This document shows, piece after piece, positions 1-9,257 of a stretch of DNA of 64,000 nucleotides (positions are counted from its first letter, which is position 1; each line of letters starts with the position of its first letter). The stretch is from Leucobacter sp. Ag1. Lineage in GTDB: Bacteria; Actinomycetota; Actinomycetes; Actinomycetales; Microbacteriaceae. The position numbers were made by a program, and so were the translations under genes. Below the pieces are notes generated by a model, which saw nothing but the letters and a program-made list of their open reading frames with translations, did not search any database and was not told the DNA's origin. The stretch covers positions 1-64,000 of the forward strand of contig NZ_LAYO01000110.1 of NCBI RefSeq assembly GCF_000980875.1, in the 5' to 3' direction.

Positions 1-462
1 GTCGATTTCGCGACCTCGCGCGCGACGCTCGCGGCGGTGCGCGCCCACGCCGCCTCCGGCGCCGCGCTCCCGTCGAGCGTCGCGCTCGACGCGGCGGGTC
101 TGCCGACGACCGATCCCGGCGCCGTATCCGCGCTGCTCGCGGAGGGGCGGATCGCCTCGCTCGCCGGGCTCCTGGTCGAGGTCCTCGCCGGAGCAGCCGC
201 AGGCGGCCGGGGGACCGGTGCGCACCCGGTCGACGGCCGTGGAGCGCTGCTGCTCGCGCTGGACCCGGCGTCCGCCGGCGGGCTGCACGCCTCCGATGTC
301 GGAGCCGAGCTCTCGGCGGAGTGGATCGCCTCGGGCGGCCACCTGCCCGCCCGTTTCGACGCGCTGCCGCTCGATCCCGCCGACGAGACCGGCGCGGTCC
401 GGGTGAGCGCCGCGGGCCTGCGCGAACTGGAGTCCGCTTCCGCGGGCGGAGCCGTCGCGTGA
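1..462 (+). CDS. Malate/L-lactate dehydrogenase family protein, C-terminal part
   Basis: This is the 3' end of a gene that begins upstream of the window; frame 1 is open from the first base to TGA at 460-462. The visible 153 residues contain the stretch DFATS followed by GLPTTDP, which is the typical C-terminal block of the Ldh_2 / YlbC-type NAD(P)-dependent dehydrogenases (malate, sulfolactate, ureidoglycolate). The family oxidises a 2-hydroxy acid to the 2-oxo acid; the substrate cannot be told from this piece. The stop overlaps the start of the next gene (GTGA), so the two are probably cotranscribed. Family assignment is from motif memory; confidence is moderate because the catalytic half is missing. 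Confidence 0.7.
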   Translation, partial: VDFATSRATLAAVRAHAASGAALPSSVALDAAGLPTTDPGAVSALLAEGRIASLAGLLVEVLAGAAAGGRGTGAHPVDGRGALLLALDPASAGGLHASDVGAELSAEWIASGGHLPARFDALPLDPADETGAVRVSAAGLRELESASAGGAVA

Positions 463-1835
463 GCGCTCCGTTCGAGATCCGCGTCGAGCCCGCGCGAGCA
501 CTGCTCTCGGAGCGCCGCCGCATCGAGGTGCTCGGAGCCGCTCCGGGCGCGCTCGTCACCCTGCGCGCCGAGACGCTCCGCGGCGACGAGCTCTGGGCCG
601 CCCAGGCGACCTTCCTCGCGGGCGCGGACGGCGGGATCGACCTCGATCACGATGCACCGGTCTCGGGCGACTACCGCGTCGCCGATGCGATGGGGCTCTT
701 CTGGGCGCAGCATCGCGAGACCGCTCGGGGCGGGGGAGTCGAGCCCGTCGACCCCCGTGTTCCCGTGGTCACCCGGATCATCGCGACGCAGGAGGCGGGG
801 ACGGGCTTCCTCGATCTTCCCGGCGACGGCGCCCGTGCGGTCAGCGTGGAGACGGAGGTCCGGCAGGACCTGCTCGCCGACGGGGTGCGTCGGGAGGAGA
901 TCCGGCACGACGGCCTGGTGGGCACGCTCTTCACCCCGCCCGGCACGGGACCGTTCCCGACCCTCATCGTCATGAACGGCTCCGGCGGCGGCATCAACGA
1001 GGCGCGCGCCGCCCTGTACGCCGCGTACGGCATCCGCGCGTTCGCGCTCGGCTACTTCCGAGCACCCGGCCTGTCCCACTACATCTCGCGGACTCCGCTC
1101 GAGTACTTCGAGCGGGCGCTCGACTACGCGGCCTCGGAGCTGGATCCGCTGGGCGGGCTCCCGCTCGTCAGCGGGCAGTCGCGCGGCGGCGAGCTCACGC
1201 TGCTGCTCGCGGCGCGATTCCCCGAGCGGGTCGCGGGAGCGGTCGCGTTCGTCCCCGGCGCATTCGCGTTCGGGGCGCAGGGAGCGGCGGACCCGGCCGA
1301 GGGCTGGGACGGGCCCACGTGGACCTGGCGCGGCGAGCCCGTCGAGCACCTGTGGCACGGGAACCGGGGCGTGGACTGGCAGCCCTGGAACGATGCGCCG
1401 CCGCCCACCCGGCACGCCGACGTCTACGTGGACGGACTGCGCGACCGGGACCTCGCCGCCGCGTCCCGGATCCCCATCGAGCGCTTCGCGGGGCCCGTGC
1501 TCTGCGTATCCGGTCTCGACGATCGGGCCTGGCCCTCGAGCTTCGCCTCCCGACTGGCACTGGGAGCCCTCGAGCGGCACGGCCATCGCGCCGAGCGGCT
1601 GCACCTCGACTACGAGGAGGCGGGCCACGGCATCTCGGTGCCGCACCTGCCGAGCACCGAGATCGCGCGCGTGCATCCGGTGTCCGGGGTCCACTACTCG
1701 AACGGCGGCACGCCGTTGGGCAATGCGCGGGCGAGCGAGGATTCGTTCCGCGCCGTCCGGGCGTTCGTGCATCGCACCGCGGCTGCGCGTGCGGAGCGGG
1801 CCTCCGGTGCCGCCCCTGACTCTCAGAACGACTGA
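459..1835 (+). CDS. BAAT-type acyl-CoA thioester hydrolase
   Basis: A 458-residue protein of the bile-acid-CoA:amino acid acyltransferase / acyl-CoA thioesterase family. An N-terminal beta-rich domain (about 1-130) is followed by an alpha/beta-hydrolase domain. The nucleophile elbow is GQSRGG with Ser at about residue 241, so it is a Ser rather than a Cys enzyme; a downstream GLDD gives the likely acid and GHGISVPHLP the likely His. Start chosen at GTG 459 because it overlaps the upstream stop as GTGA and because the frame upstream of it reads in the preceding gene. Likely role is hydrolysis of an acyl-CoA or of another ester; bacterial members are poorly characterised and the substrate is unknown. 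Followed 20 bp later by the DUF1684 gene. Confidence 0.8.
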   Translation: MSAPFEIRVEPARALLSERRRIEVLGAAPGALVTLRAETLRGDELWAAQATFLAGADGGIDLDHDAPVSGDYRVADAMGLFWAQHRETARGGGVEPVDPRVPVVTRIIATQEAGTGFLDLPGDGARAVSVETEVRQDLLADGVRREEIRHDGLVGTLFTPPGTGPFPTLIVMNGSGGGINEARAALYAAYGIRAFALGYFRAPGLSHYISRTPLEYFERALDYAASELDPLGGLPLVSGQSRGGELTLLLAARFPERVAGAVAFVPGAFAFGAQGAADPAEGWDGPTWTWRGEPVEHLWHGNRGVDWQPWNDAPPPTRHADVYVDGLRDRDLAAASRIPIERFAGPVLCVSGLDDRAWPSSFASRLALGALERHGHRAERLHLDYEEAGHGISVPHLPSTEIARVHPVSGVHYSNGGTPLGNARASEDSFRAVRAFVHRTAAARAERASGAAPDSQND

Positions 1836-1855
1836 ATCGAACCGAAGGAGATCCG

Positions 1856-2737
1856 ATGCCGGTACCCGAGCATCTCGCAGGACAGTGGCGCGAGTGGCGC
1901 CACCGCCATGTCGCGGAACTGACCCGTCCGTACGGCTGGACAGCGCTCGTCGCGCAGTACTGGCTGCACGAGGGCAGCTCGGGCGTGGAACTCGACCTGC
2001 TTCCGGGCACCTGGGGGGTTCAGGACGGACGGGTGATCTTCACTCCGCCCGCTGACGGGCCGACCCTGTCGGTGAACGGGGAGCACCCCGCGCGCCCCGT
2101 GGAGATCGTCACCGGACGCAACCAGACCTACGGCCACGGCGCGAGCGTGCCCGTCTACTTCGGCGTGCGCGAGGTGGAGACGGTCCCGCGCACCAACGAC
2201 GCCGGCGACCGGATCTTCGGGGTGCGCGTGCGCGATCCGCGACTGGCGGCGAGCGCCGCCGACATCGGGCTCACCGCGTTCGACTACGATCCGGCCTGGA
2301 GGATTCCCGCGGTGTTCTCTCCCGCCGAGCGCGACGACGTCGAGCAGGAGACGGTCGAGCGCGGCGTGCGCGAGACGACGACGCGGATCGGTACCCTGCG
2401 CTTCGAGCACGAGGGCCGCCCGTACGAGCTGGCGCTGATCGGGAAGGACGCCGGCGACCGGGTGCAGCCCGTCGCGCACATCCGCGATCGCAGCAGCGGG
2501 CCGGTCACCTACGGTGCGGGGCGTGTGATCGAGCTCCGGTTCTCAGAGGACGGCGCGGGGCGGATCGATTGGATCGACTTCAACTACGCGACGGCCCTGC
2601 CCTGCGCGGTGACGAACTTCGTCACCTGCCCGCTGCCGCCCGCGCAGAACCATCTCGACTTCGAGGTCCTGGCCGGTGAGAAGAAGCCCGCGAACGACGT
2701 CGCTCGTGTGCTGACCTACGAGCCGCCGGCGGACTGA
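1856..2737 (+). CDS. DUF1684 domain protein
   Basis: A 293-residue protein recognisable as DUF1684 by its C-terminal block DFNYATALPCAVTN followed by TCPLPPAQN and AGEKK. No signal peptide or membrane segment is visible, so it is probably cytoplasmic. The biochemical function of the family is not established. The start at ATG 1856 is supported by an AAGGAG Shine-Dalgarno sequence about 8 nt upstream. Its last 22 bp overlap the 3' end of the convergent MFS gene. The three genes at 1-2737 look like one transcription unit, suggesting an accessory role next to acid or ester metabolism, but this is inference. Confidence 0.85.
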   Translation: MPVPEHLAGQWREWRHRHVAELTRPYGWTALVAQYWLHEGSSGVELDLLPGTWGVQDGRVIFTPPADGPTLSVNGEHPARPVEIVTGRNQTYGHGASVPVYFGVREVETVPRTNDAGDRIFGVRVRDPRLAASAADIGLTAFDYDPAWRIPAVFSPAERDDVEQETVERGVRETTTRIGTLRFEHEGRPYELALIGKDAGDRVQPVAHIRDRSSGPVTYGAGRVIELRFSEDGAGRIDWIDFNYATALPCAVTNFVTCPLPPAQNHLDFEVLAGEKKPANDVARVLTYEPPAD

Positions 2738-4083
2738 GCCGGTCGGCGGATCCCGATCCATGAGACCAGCGCACCGATGGCGAACAGCGCCGCGGTCACG
2801 ACCGCGGCGCTGTGGAACCCGGCGAGGTCGAGTCGGCCCCCGACGATGGTCGAGAGCAGGGCGATGACGAGGAGGCCGGCGACGCGGGAGACCGCGTTGT
2901 TGACGGCCGAGGCGATGCCGCTGCGCTCGGCGCCGATGGATCCCAGCACCGCCGAGGTGAGCGGGGCCACGGTCAGCGAGAGTCCGAGTCCGAGCACGAG
3001 CATCGACGGCAGCACCTGCCACCAGTAGTCGAAGTCCGAACCGACGGTGAGCAGCAGCAGCGCACCGACCGCCATGAGCGCGGGACCGAGCGTCATGAAG
3101 ATCCGCGGGCCGTGCTTTCCCGCCCAGGATCCTGCCCGGGAGCTCAGCAGGACCATGAGGATCGTGATGGGCAGGCTGGCGAGTCCGGCCTGGGTGGCGC
3201 CGAGGCCCGCGCCCTGCTGCAGGTAGACGCCGATGACCATGCCGTTGAGCGAGAGCGCGGCGTAGACGAAGAGCGTCGAGAGGTTGCCCCAGGCGAAGTT
3301 GCGGACCCGGAACAGCTGGAGCGGCATCATCGGTTCGGCGATGCGCCGCTGCCGCGCCACGAATCCGAACAGCAGTGCGATGCCCGCGAGTCCAGACAGC
3401 CAGATGGCGGGAGCGGTCCAGCCGAGCCGGGGCTGCTCGATGAGCGCGAAGACGAGCGCGGCGAGGCCGATGGCGCAGAGCGCGCCGCCCCACCAGTCGA
3501 CCTTCGCGCCGCGCTGGTGCTCGGGCAGCTGCACCCGGCGGAGCAGCAGCAGCGTGACCGCGATGGGGAGCACGTTGATGAGGAACACGAGGCGCCAGGA
3601 GAGGAAGTCGACGAAGAGCCCGCCGAGCAGCGGCCCGACGAGCTGGGCGGCGGTGGTGCACGCGGTCCAGACGCCGATGGCGCGGGCCTGCACCTCGTCG
3701 CGCATCGTCGCGGTGATGAGGGCGAGCGAACTCGGGACGAGCAGCGCGCCCGCCGCTCCCTGGAGTGCGCGCGCGACGACGAGGAACAGCGGATCGGGCG
3801 CGGCGGCGACCGCGACGGAGGCGATGCCGAAGGCGATGAGTCCGACCCGCATGATCGTGACGCGTCCGAAGGCGTCCGAGAGCGAGCCCGCGAGCAGGAT
3901 CAGTGAGCTCAACGTCACTAGGTAGGCGTCGACGGCCCACTGCTGCGTGGTCAGCCCGCCGCCGAGCTCGCGGCTGATCGCGGGCAGCGCGACCGTGACG
4001 ACCGTGCCGTCGAGGAACGCCACGAAGGAGGCGAGGACCGCGACGGCGACGATCAGCCGTTGCGCCGGAGTGAGTCGCTGCAC
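2716..4083 (-). CDS. MFS transporter, DHA2-like drug/proton antiporter
   Basis: A 455-residue integral membrane protein with a run of hydrophobic segments throughout. The N-terminus has the DHA-type pattern FLDGTVVTVALPAI in TM1, the loop motif GSLSDAFGR (motif A) after TM2 and WTACTTAAQLVGPLLGG (motif C) in TM5, pointing to export of small molecules or drugs by proton antiport. It starts at GTG 4083; a TACGAT hexamer ends 7 nt upstream, suggesting a leaderless transcript rather than an SD-led one. It is convergent with, and overlaps by 22 bp, the DUF1684 gene. Substrate cannot be predicted. Confidence 0.88.
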   Translation of the reverse strand: MQRLTPAQRLIVAVAVLASFVAFLDGTVVTVALPAISRELGGGLTTQQWAVDAYLVTLSSLILLAGSLSDAFGRVTIMRVGLIAFGIASVAVAAAPDPLFLVVARALQGAAGALLVPSSLALITATMRDEVQARAIGVWTACTTAAQLVGPLLGGLFVDFLSWRLVFLINVLPIAVTLLLLRRVQLPEHQRGAKVDWWGGALCAIGLAALVFALIEQPRLGWTAPAIWLSGLAGIALLFGFVARQRRIAEPMMPLQLFRVRNFAWGNLSTLFVYAALSLNGMVIGVYLQQGAGLGATQAGLASLPITILMVLLSSRAGSWAGKHGPRIFMTLGPALMAVGALLLLTVGSDFDYWWQVLPSMLVLGLGLSLTVAPLTSAVLGSIGAERSGIASAVNNAVSRVAGLLVIALLSTIVGGRLDLAGFHSAAVVTAALFAIGALVSWIGIRRPAQSAGGS

Positions 4084-4108
4084 ACGGCCGATCGTACCCC
4101 CGGAACGG

Positions 4109-5581
4109 TCAGGAGAGGCGGAAGCCCTGCCCCTCGATGATCAGGGTGAGCACTGCGCGGTCCTCCCGGTGCATGACGCCCTCGACGAAGCGCCGCAGCG
4201 CGTGCTCGAGCGTGACGGTGCCGGCGCTGCCCGCGACCTTCTCGAGGATCGCGACCAGCGTGCGCGGTGCGAGCACCGACTCCTCGAGCCCGGGGCGCCC
4301 GTCGACCTCCCGCTCCGTGCTCACGTAGCGCTCGAAGCCGCCGTCGGTGCGGCCCGAGAAGACCTGCTGGCTGATGAACGCGGCGCGCGCGACCGCTTCG
4401 AGCTGCGCGAGCGGCAGCGCATCGGGCAGGCGGCCGTCCTCGTCGCACACCGCGGCCGCGGCGAGCAGCAGGTTCTCGCGCGGCGTCGTCGCGTGCTCGG
4501 ATCCGGCCGCGGCCGCGGAGTCCGGGTAGTGCACCCGGTACGCGTTCGCGCCGAAGCGGTTGACGAGCTCGGCGCTGAGCCGGTCGATCCCGCGGTACCG
4601 GTGCCCGCTCTGCTCGTTGGCCGTGGCGATGATCGCGAAGCCCGGGCTGATCTCGATCGTGTCGCCCGCGTGCTCCTGCACGGCGTAGCGGGCGCCGGGG
4701 CGCAGCTGGAGGATCCGGTTGAGGCGCTTGAGGAACTCGGGCGGCATGGCGTTCACCTCGTCGAGGATCAGCACCCGACCCTCGGTCATCGCGCGCAGCA
4801 GGGGACCCGGCACGAACACGCTGACCGTGGCTCCGCCCTCGGCACGGAGCTCGTGGGCGCCGATGAGCTGGGCGCTCGAGATGTCGCCGTAGCCGGAAAC
4901 GAGCTCGGGCTCGCGTCCGAGCTCGTCCCGGGCGATCGCCTCGGCGAGCGCGGTCTTGGCGCCGCCGGTCTCGCCGATCAGCAGCATCGGTGCGCCGCGG
5001 CGGAGCGCGGGCAGGGCCTCTTCGATGATCGAGCGCATCTGCTCCGTGCGGAGCAGACCGCCGCGCAGCTGGGCCCGCGCGGTGCGCAGCCGCAGCCGGC
5101 CGAGTTCGGCGAGCACGGCGTCGCGCATCGCGGGGCTCCCGAGGCGCTGCTCCCATGATCGGTCGGGGGCGGCGGCGTCCAGCTCCGCGACGCGTTCGCG
5201 CTCGTGCGGTGCGAGCTCGCGCCCGCTCGAGACGGCCCGCGCGATGATCGCAGCCCGCTCGTCGGAGCGTCGCGCATCGAGCCGCTCGGCGCGCCCGGCA
5301 TGGACCACCGTGCGCAGGACCGCGGCACGACGGTCGAGCGCCTCGTCGGCGAGGGGGCGGATCGCCGGATCCGCGAGCAGGGCGTCCCGTGCAGCCCGCA
5401 GGGCATCGCAGGCGGCCGCGGCCGAACGGAGTTCGTCGGGGAGGGCTGTCGACCGGTCGGCACCGGGCGTCGTGGCGCCGAGCCGGCGCAGATCCGCGCG
5501 CAGCGCACGTCGGGTGCGCACCAGATCGTCGTGCGCGGCAGCGAGCTCAAGAAGTGCGGGATCAGCATCAAGAGGCAACAT
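4109..5581 (-). CDS. MoxR-type AAA+ ATPase
   Basis: A 490-residue protein: an N-terminal helical region (about 1-190) with many Ala/Arg/Asp residues, then an AAA+ module. Walker A is GETGGAKT, Walker B is LILDEVNA, sensor 1 is IIATANEQ, and the dynein-like VSGYGDISSAQLIGA segment follows Walker A as in the MoxR/CbbQ/CobS group. MoxR ATPases act as chaperones or metal-insertion motors together with a von Willebrand factor A partner, and such a partner is encoded divergently next door. ATG 5581 is preceded by TATCGT with 6 nt spacing, so the mRNA is probably leaderless; the frame gives no better start. The client protein or metal is unknown. Confidence 0.85.
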   Translation of the reverse strand: MLPLDADPALLELAAAHDDLVRTRRALRADLRRLGATTPGADRSTALPDELRSAAAACDALRAARDALLADPAIRPLADEALDRRAAVLRTVVHAGRAERLDARRSDERAAIIARAVSSGRELAPHERERVAELDAAAPDRSWEQRLGSPAMRDAVLAELGRLRLRTARAQLRGGLLRTEQMRSIIEEALPALRRGAPMLLIGETGGAKTALAEAIARDELGREPELVSGYGDISSAQLIGAHELRAEGGATVSVFVPGPLLRAMTEGRVLILDEVNAMPPEFLKRLNRILQLRPGARYAVQEHAGDTIEISPGFAIIATANEQSGHRYRGIDRLSAELVNRFGANAYRVHYPDSAAAAGSEHATTPRENLLLAAAAVCDEDGRLPDALPLAQLEAVARAAFISQQVFSGRTDGGFERYVSTEREVDGRPGLEESVLAPRTLVAILEKVAGSAGTVTLEHALRRFVEGVMHREDRAVLTLIIEGQGFRLS

Positions 5582-5641
5582 TCAGCCACGATATCAGTCG
5601 AGTTCTGGGCTTCGCTACGACAAGGTCGATAGTCTGTGCGC

Positions 5642-7543
5642 ATGAGCTCCGTCCCCGCACTGACGCCGTCGCTGGCCGCGAGGCTGCAGGCCGTCGCGCG
5701 CGTGCTCGGCGTCGAGATCCTGCTCGGCGAGGGGACCGACTGGCGGTTCGAGTACGGAGCGCTGCAGGTGAGCCCGTCCTTCTTCGCCGAGCGCGGGCAC
5801 CCCGAGGACGAAGCGATCGCGCTGACCATGCTCGAGCTCTGGGGCCCGGCGCGCTGGGCGACCCTCGCTCCAGCCCGGCAGCGCCGGAGGCGCTCGCTCG
5901 CGAACGCCTCCGGCGCGCTCGAACCCCTGCTCGCCGCGGTCGATCGTCTCCAGGCCTCGGGAGAGCTGCTCGGGTCCTTCCCGGCGTTCCGCGAGCAGCT
6001 CGCCGCCGCGACGCTCCGGAGCCTGCCGACGGGTGCGGGCGGGGTGGACCTGATCGGTATGCCGAGGCATCTCCAGTGGATCGCCGCAATACTGTGCCTC
6101 TCGCTGGCGCCCGGGGCCGCGATCCACGCGGAGGCCGAGGTCGCCGTCGAGCTGGAGCACCTCGAGACGCTCGGAGCGGGTGGCGCGCACCCGCTCCGCC
6201 GGGTCTCGGCACCGGATCCCGCGCGCCCGGCGCTCCGCCGGTTCGAGCGCGCGCTCGCACTGCTGCAACCGCCGTACGAGCGGCTGCTCGCGACCGATCG
6301 CGCGCAACGCGGGCTCGCGAGCGCGGGGGAGGACCCGGGAGCCGACGACGGGCCGGGCGTCGACGGCTTCGACTCCGGCGCGGGCGGTGAGGACGCGTCC
6401 GGCACCGCGGAGGGAGCGGACGCCGCCGACGGGGACACGGTCGCGGCACCGCCCGAGGACGACCGGCGCGCCCGGGCCGGCGAACGGCGCGCCGAATCGG
6501 AGGGCGCGGACCTGTTCGCGGCGGAGCAGGCGGGGTTCCTCACTCAGGTGCTCGCCACGCCGCTCCCCGCAACCGGAGCGATCGTGGACGAGCTGCTGGA
6601 GCTCCCGAGCGAGCTCGAAGCGACCTCGTCCGCGAACGACGATCCCGCCGCGTCCGGCGCCGCGGGACGGTCGGCCGCCGTGCCGGCCGACCTCGCCGAC
6701 TACCGGGACCGCGCGGAGCGGCTGAGCGGAACGATCGAGCGGATGCGCGAGACCTGGCACCGGGTGATCGCGGACCGCCTCGCCGAGCGCCGCGCCTTCG
6801 CGCGGCGGGCCTCGGCAGACGGCGAACTGCTCGACGAGAACCGGCTGGTCGCGACCGTGACCGCGGTGCGCGCGGGAATCCGCAGGCCCGAGGCGTTCCT
6901 GCCCCGCGAGTCCCGTCGGCGCCCGGACCGCGAGACCGGGAGCACCGACTACGTCCTGCTCATCGACCGATCCGGCTCGATGCGCGGCCGCCCTGCGTCG
7001 TTCGCGGCCGACGCCGCCCTCGTGCTGCTCGAGGGCCTGGCCGGGGTCGAACGGGATCTCGCCGCCGCCGAACGGGCGAGCGGCACGGAGCTGGACCTCG
7101 CGATCCGCACCTCCCTGATCCTGTACGACGCCGAGGCCGTGGTCGTCAAACCGCTCGCTGGATCGCTGGACGATCGTTCGCGCAGACGGTTGCGGGCCGA
7201 AGTCCGCACGCTCGGCGGCGCGACCAACGACGCCGCCGCGCTCCGTGCGGCGGGCGAGGAGCTCGGCGTGCTCGATGGGTCCGCGTCGCGGGAGCGCGGC
7301 GCCGACGGCACACCCCGGCGACGCATCGTCCTGCTGATCAGCGACGGCGGCAGCAACGATCCGGCGGAGGCCCGTTCGGAGCTGCTGCGGCTACGAGCGC
7401 GCGGCGTCGAGGTGCTCGGGATCGGGATCGGCGACGACGAGCTGGTCCGCAGGTATGCGCCCGACGGCAGCCGGGTGGACGACCCGAGGCAGCTCCCCGA
7501 GCGGGTGCTCGCGCTCGTCGAGGCTTCGGTACCCGATGCCTGA
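5642..7543 (+). CDS. VWA domain protein, partner of the MoxR ATPase
   Basis: A 633-residue protein. The N-terminal 240 residues are helical and uncharacterised, a low-complexity acidic linker (Gly/Asp/Glu/Ala-rich, about 220-300) follows, and the C-terminus (about 435-630) is a VWA domain with a complete MIDAS motif DRSGS (Asp442) plus the TND and SDGG metal-site loops. The block just before the VWA domain resembles the C-terminal part of CobT-like proteins, so a cobaltochelatase-like role is an alternative to RavA/ViaA-like chaperone activity. Start at ATG 5642 because TAGTCT ends 6 nt upstream (leaderless architecture); GTG 5636 would abut that -10 element. It is divergent from the AAA+ gene with 60 bp between them and followed by an unknown gene. 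Confidence 0.85.
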   Translation: MSSVPALTPSLAARLQAVARVLGVEILLGEGTDWRFEYGALQVSPSFFAERGHPEDEAIALTMLELWGPARWATLAPARQRRRRSLANASGALEPLLAAVDRLQASGELLGSFPAFREQLAAATLRSLPTGAGGVDLIGMPRHLQWIAAILCLSLAPGAAIHAEAEVAVELEHLETLGAGGAHPLRRVSAPDPARPALRRFERALALLQPPYERLLATDRAQRGLASAGEDPGADDGPGVDGFDSGAGGEDASGTAEGADAADGDTVAAPPEDDRRARAGERRAESEGADLFAAEQAGFLTQVLATPLPATGAIVDELLELPSELEATSSANDDPAASGAAGRSAAVPADLADYRDRAERLSGTIERMRETWHRVIADRLAERRAFARRASADGELLDENRLVATVTAVRAGIRRPEAFLPRESRRRPDRETGSTDYVLLIDRSGSMRGRPASFAADAALVLLEGLAGVERDLAAAERASGTELDLAIRTSLILYDAEAVVVKPLAGSLDDRSRRRLRAEVRTLGGATNDAAALRAAGEELGVLDGSASRERGADGTPRRRIVLLISDGGSNDPAEARSELLRLRARGVEVLGIGIGDDELVRRYAPDGSRVDDPRQLPERVLALVEASVPDA

Positions 7544-7592
7544 CTCGAAGATCGCGGTGCCGCGCATCGCGGATGCATGGAAGGATCTCAGC

Positions 7593-8429
7593 ATGGACGC
7601 AGATGCCCGGACGAGCGGCGACGAGCTCAGGCTCGCACGACTGCTGCTGCCCGAACTCGCCGAGCGGCTCGATACGGTTGTCGGTGCGAGCGATGCCGCC
7701 CGTGCGGAACGGGATTTCGATGCCTGGCTCGATGCCGAGAGCGATCGGCTCGGCGGGCGTTTCTCGGCCGCGGCGTTCGCCGGGCTGGATGCGGAGGCGG
7801 GCGCGCAGTTCTCGGCCGCGTTCCGGCGGGCCCGAGCACTCGCGGAGCACGTCGGGATCGAGGCTCCGGAGCCGGAGGCGCTGATCGAGGCCGGGCTCGA
7901 CCCGGCCGCGCTGGCCGACGCGATCGCGGAGGATCCGACGCTCGAACCGGTGCTCGCGCCGCACGGGCTCGGCGATCTCGTATGGCGCGAGCTGTTCCGC
8001 TCGACGGGCGCGTCGGGCGCGGCGGGCGGCCTGGTGCTCGCCACCGAGGTCGTGCGCGAGTTCGGGCGCCTCGATGCGGTTCCCGATCCGTCGACGCCGC
8101 GGGTCGCCGTGGCCGGGCCGGACGGCGGCCGCATCGAGTGGACGTTCCGCGCGATCCCGGCCGGCGAACGGCCCTCCGTACTCGGCCTCGGCTACGCGCA
8201 CGGGCCGCACGTGTCGCTGCCCGAGATGCTCGCGCTGCAGCTCGGCCGCCTCGTCGCGGGAGCGGATCCCGTCGACACCCAGACCTTCACCTGGCTCGCG
8301 GGGACGCTCGCCGACGGCGGCCTGGCGGCGCGCCACGTCTTCGACCGGAGCGATGACGTGGTGCGGATCGCCGCCCGCGAGATCGGCAACCAGGGACCGC
8401 ACCTCTGCGCGCGTCCGCCGATCGGCTGA
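7593..8429 (+). CDS. Protein of unknown function in MoxR-VWA cluster
   Basis: I do not recognise this 278-residue protein. It is acidic, predicted soluble, mostly helical in the first 170 residues (DFDAWLDAESDRLGG, FRRARALAEHVGIE) and more beta-like toward the C-terminus, which ends in GNQGPHLCARPPIG. ATG 7593 was chosen because GGAAGGA lies 7 nt upstream; an in-frame ATG at 7536 would overlap the VWA gene by 8 bp and add 19 residues, and cannot be excluded. It follows the VWA gene directly and precedes the phosphodiesterase gene by 9 bp. By position it may be a third component or a client of the MoxR-VWA pair; this is inference only. Confidence 0.7.
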   Translation: MDADARTSGDELRLARLLLPELAERLDTVVGASDAARAERDFDAWLDAESDRLGGRFSAAAFAGLDAEAGAQFSAAFRRARALAEHVGIEAPEPEALIEAGLDPAALADAIAEDPTLEPVLAPHGLGDLVWRELFRSTGASGAAGGLVLATEVVREFGRLDAVPDPSTPRVAVAGPDGGRIEWTFRAIPAGERPSVLGLGYAHGPHVSLPEMLALQLGRLVAGADPVDTQTFTWLAGTLADGGLAARHVFDRSDDVVRIAAREIGNQGPHLCARPPIG

Positions 8430-8438
8430 GGCGCTGAC

Positions 8439-9218
8439 GTGACGCATCCCTACTTCGCCGACGCGGGCCGCCCGCGGATCCTCGCGCACCGGGGCTTCGC
8501 GCACGGAACCGAGTTCGGTGCGGCCGCCGAGAACACCGTGGCCGCCTTCGCCGCCGCCGATCAGGTCGGCGCCGACTGCTTCGAGACCGATTGCCGGCTG
8601 ACCGCGGACGGCGAGGTCGTGCTGATCCACGACCCCGACCTGCGTCGGCTCGCTGCGGATCCGCGCCGGATCTCCGAGGTGCGGCACGCGGAGCTGGCGG
8701 AGCTCTTCGCCGAGCGGGGCGGCCTGCTGACGCTCGCCGAGGCGCTCGAGCGATTCCCCGCGGGGCGATTCAACGTCGACGTGAAGGATCCCGCCGCGGC
8801 GGAACAGGTCGGCCGGGTCGTCGCCGGGCACGCGCACCGCGTCCTGATCACCGGCTTCTCGGACCCCACGCGCCGTGCGGCGCTGGCGTCCGCGGTCGCC
8901 CACGGGGGAGCCGTTCCCGCGACCTCCCCGGGGCGATCGGTGCTCGCCGCGCTGCTCCTCGCGCTGGCGACCGGCGCGCGCGGCAGGGCCGCCCGGCTCC
9001 TCTCCGACGTGGACGCGCTGCAGATCCCCGAGCGCAGTGGCCCGGTGCCGGTGCTGACCCGGCGGCTCCTCGACGCCGCCCACGCGCACGGCACCGAGGT
9101 GCACGTCTGGACCGTCGACGATCCCGAACGGATGCGCGCGCTCGTCGCGCGGGGCGTCGACGGGATCGTCACCGACCGCAGCGACCTCGCGGCGGCGGCG
9201 TTCGATCGGGGGCGCTGA
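8439..9218 (+). CDS. Glycerophosphodiester phosphodiesterase
   Basis: A 259-residue cytoplasmic protein with the GDPD signature elements in order: AHRGF near residue 15, ENTVAAF, ETDCRLTADGEVVLIHDPDL (catalytic Glu/Asp metal ligands and His of HDP), NVDVKDP, and the C-terminal VHVWTVDD that closes the TIM barrel. It hydrolyses glycerophosphodiesters to glycerol-3-phosphate and an alcohol. No signal peptide is present, so it is of the UgpQ type. The start is GTG 8439, 9 bp after the upstream stop; no clear SD is visible. It is probably cotranscribed with the VWA cluster by spacing, without an obvious functional link. Confidence 0.9.
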   Translation: MTHPYFADAGRPRILAHRGFAHGTEFGAAAENTVAAFAAADQVGADCFETDCRLTADGEVVLIHDPDLRRLAADPRRISEVRHAELAELFAERGGLLTLAEALERFPAGRFNVDVKDPAAAEQVGRVVAGHAHRVLITGFSDPTRRAALASAVAHGGAVPATSPGRSVLAALLLALATGARGRAARLLSDVDALQIPERSGPVPVLTRRLLDAAHAHGTEVHVWTVDDPERMRALVARGVDGIVTDRSDLAAAAFDRGR

Positions 9219-9257
9219 GCCGGGGGAGCGGTCCCTTGACTCGCGTGCCGAAGCCGC

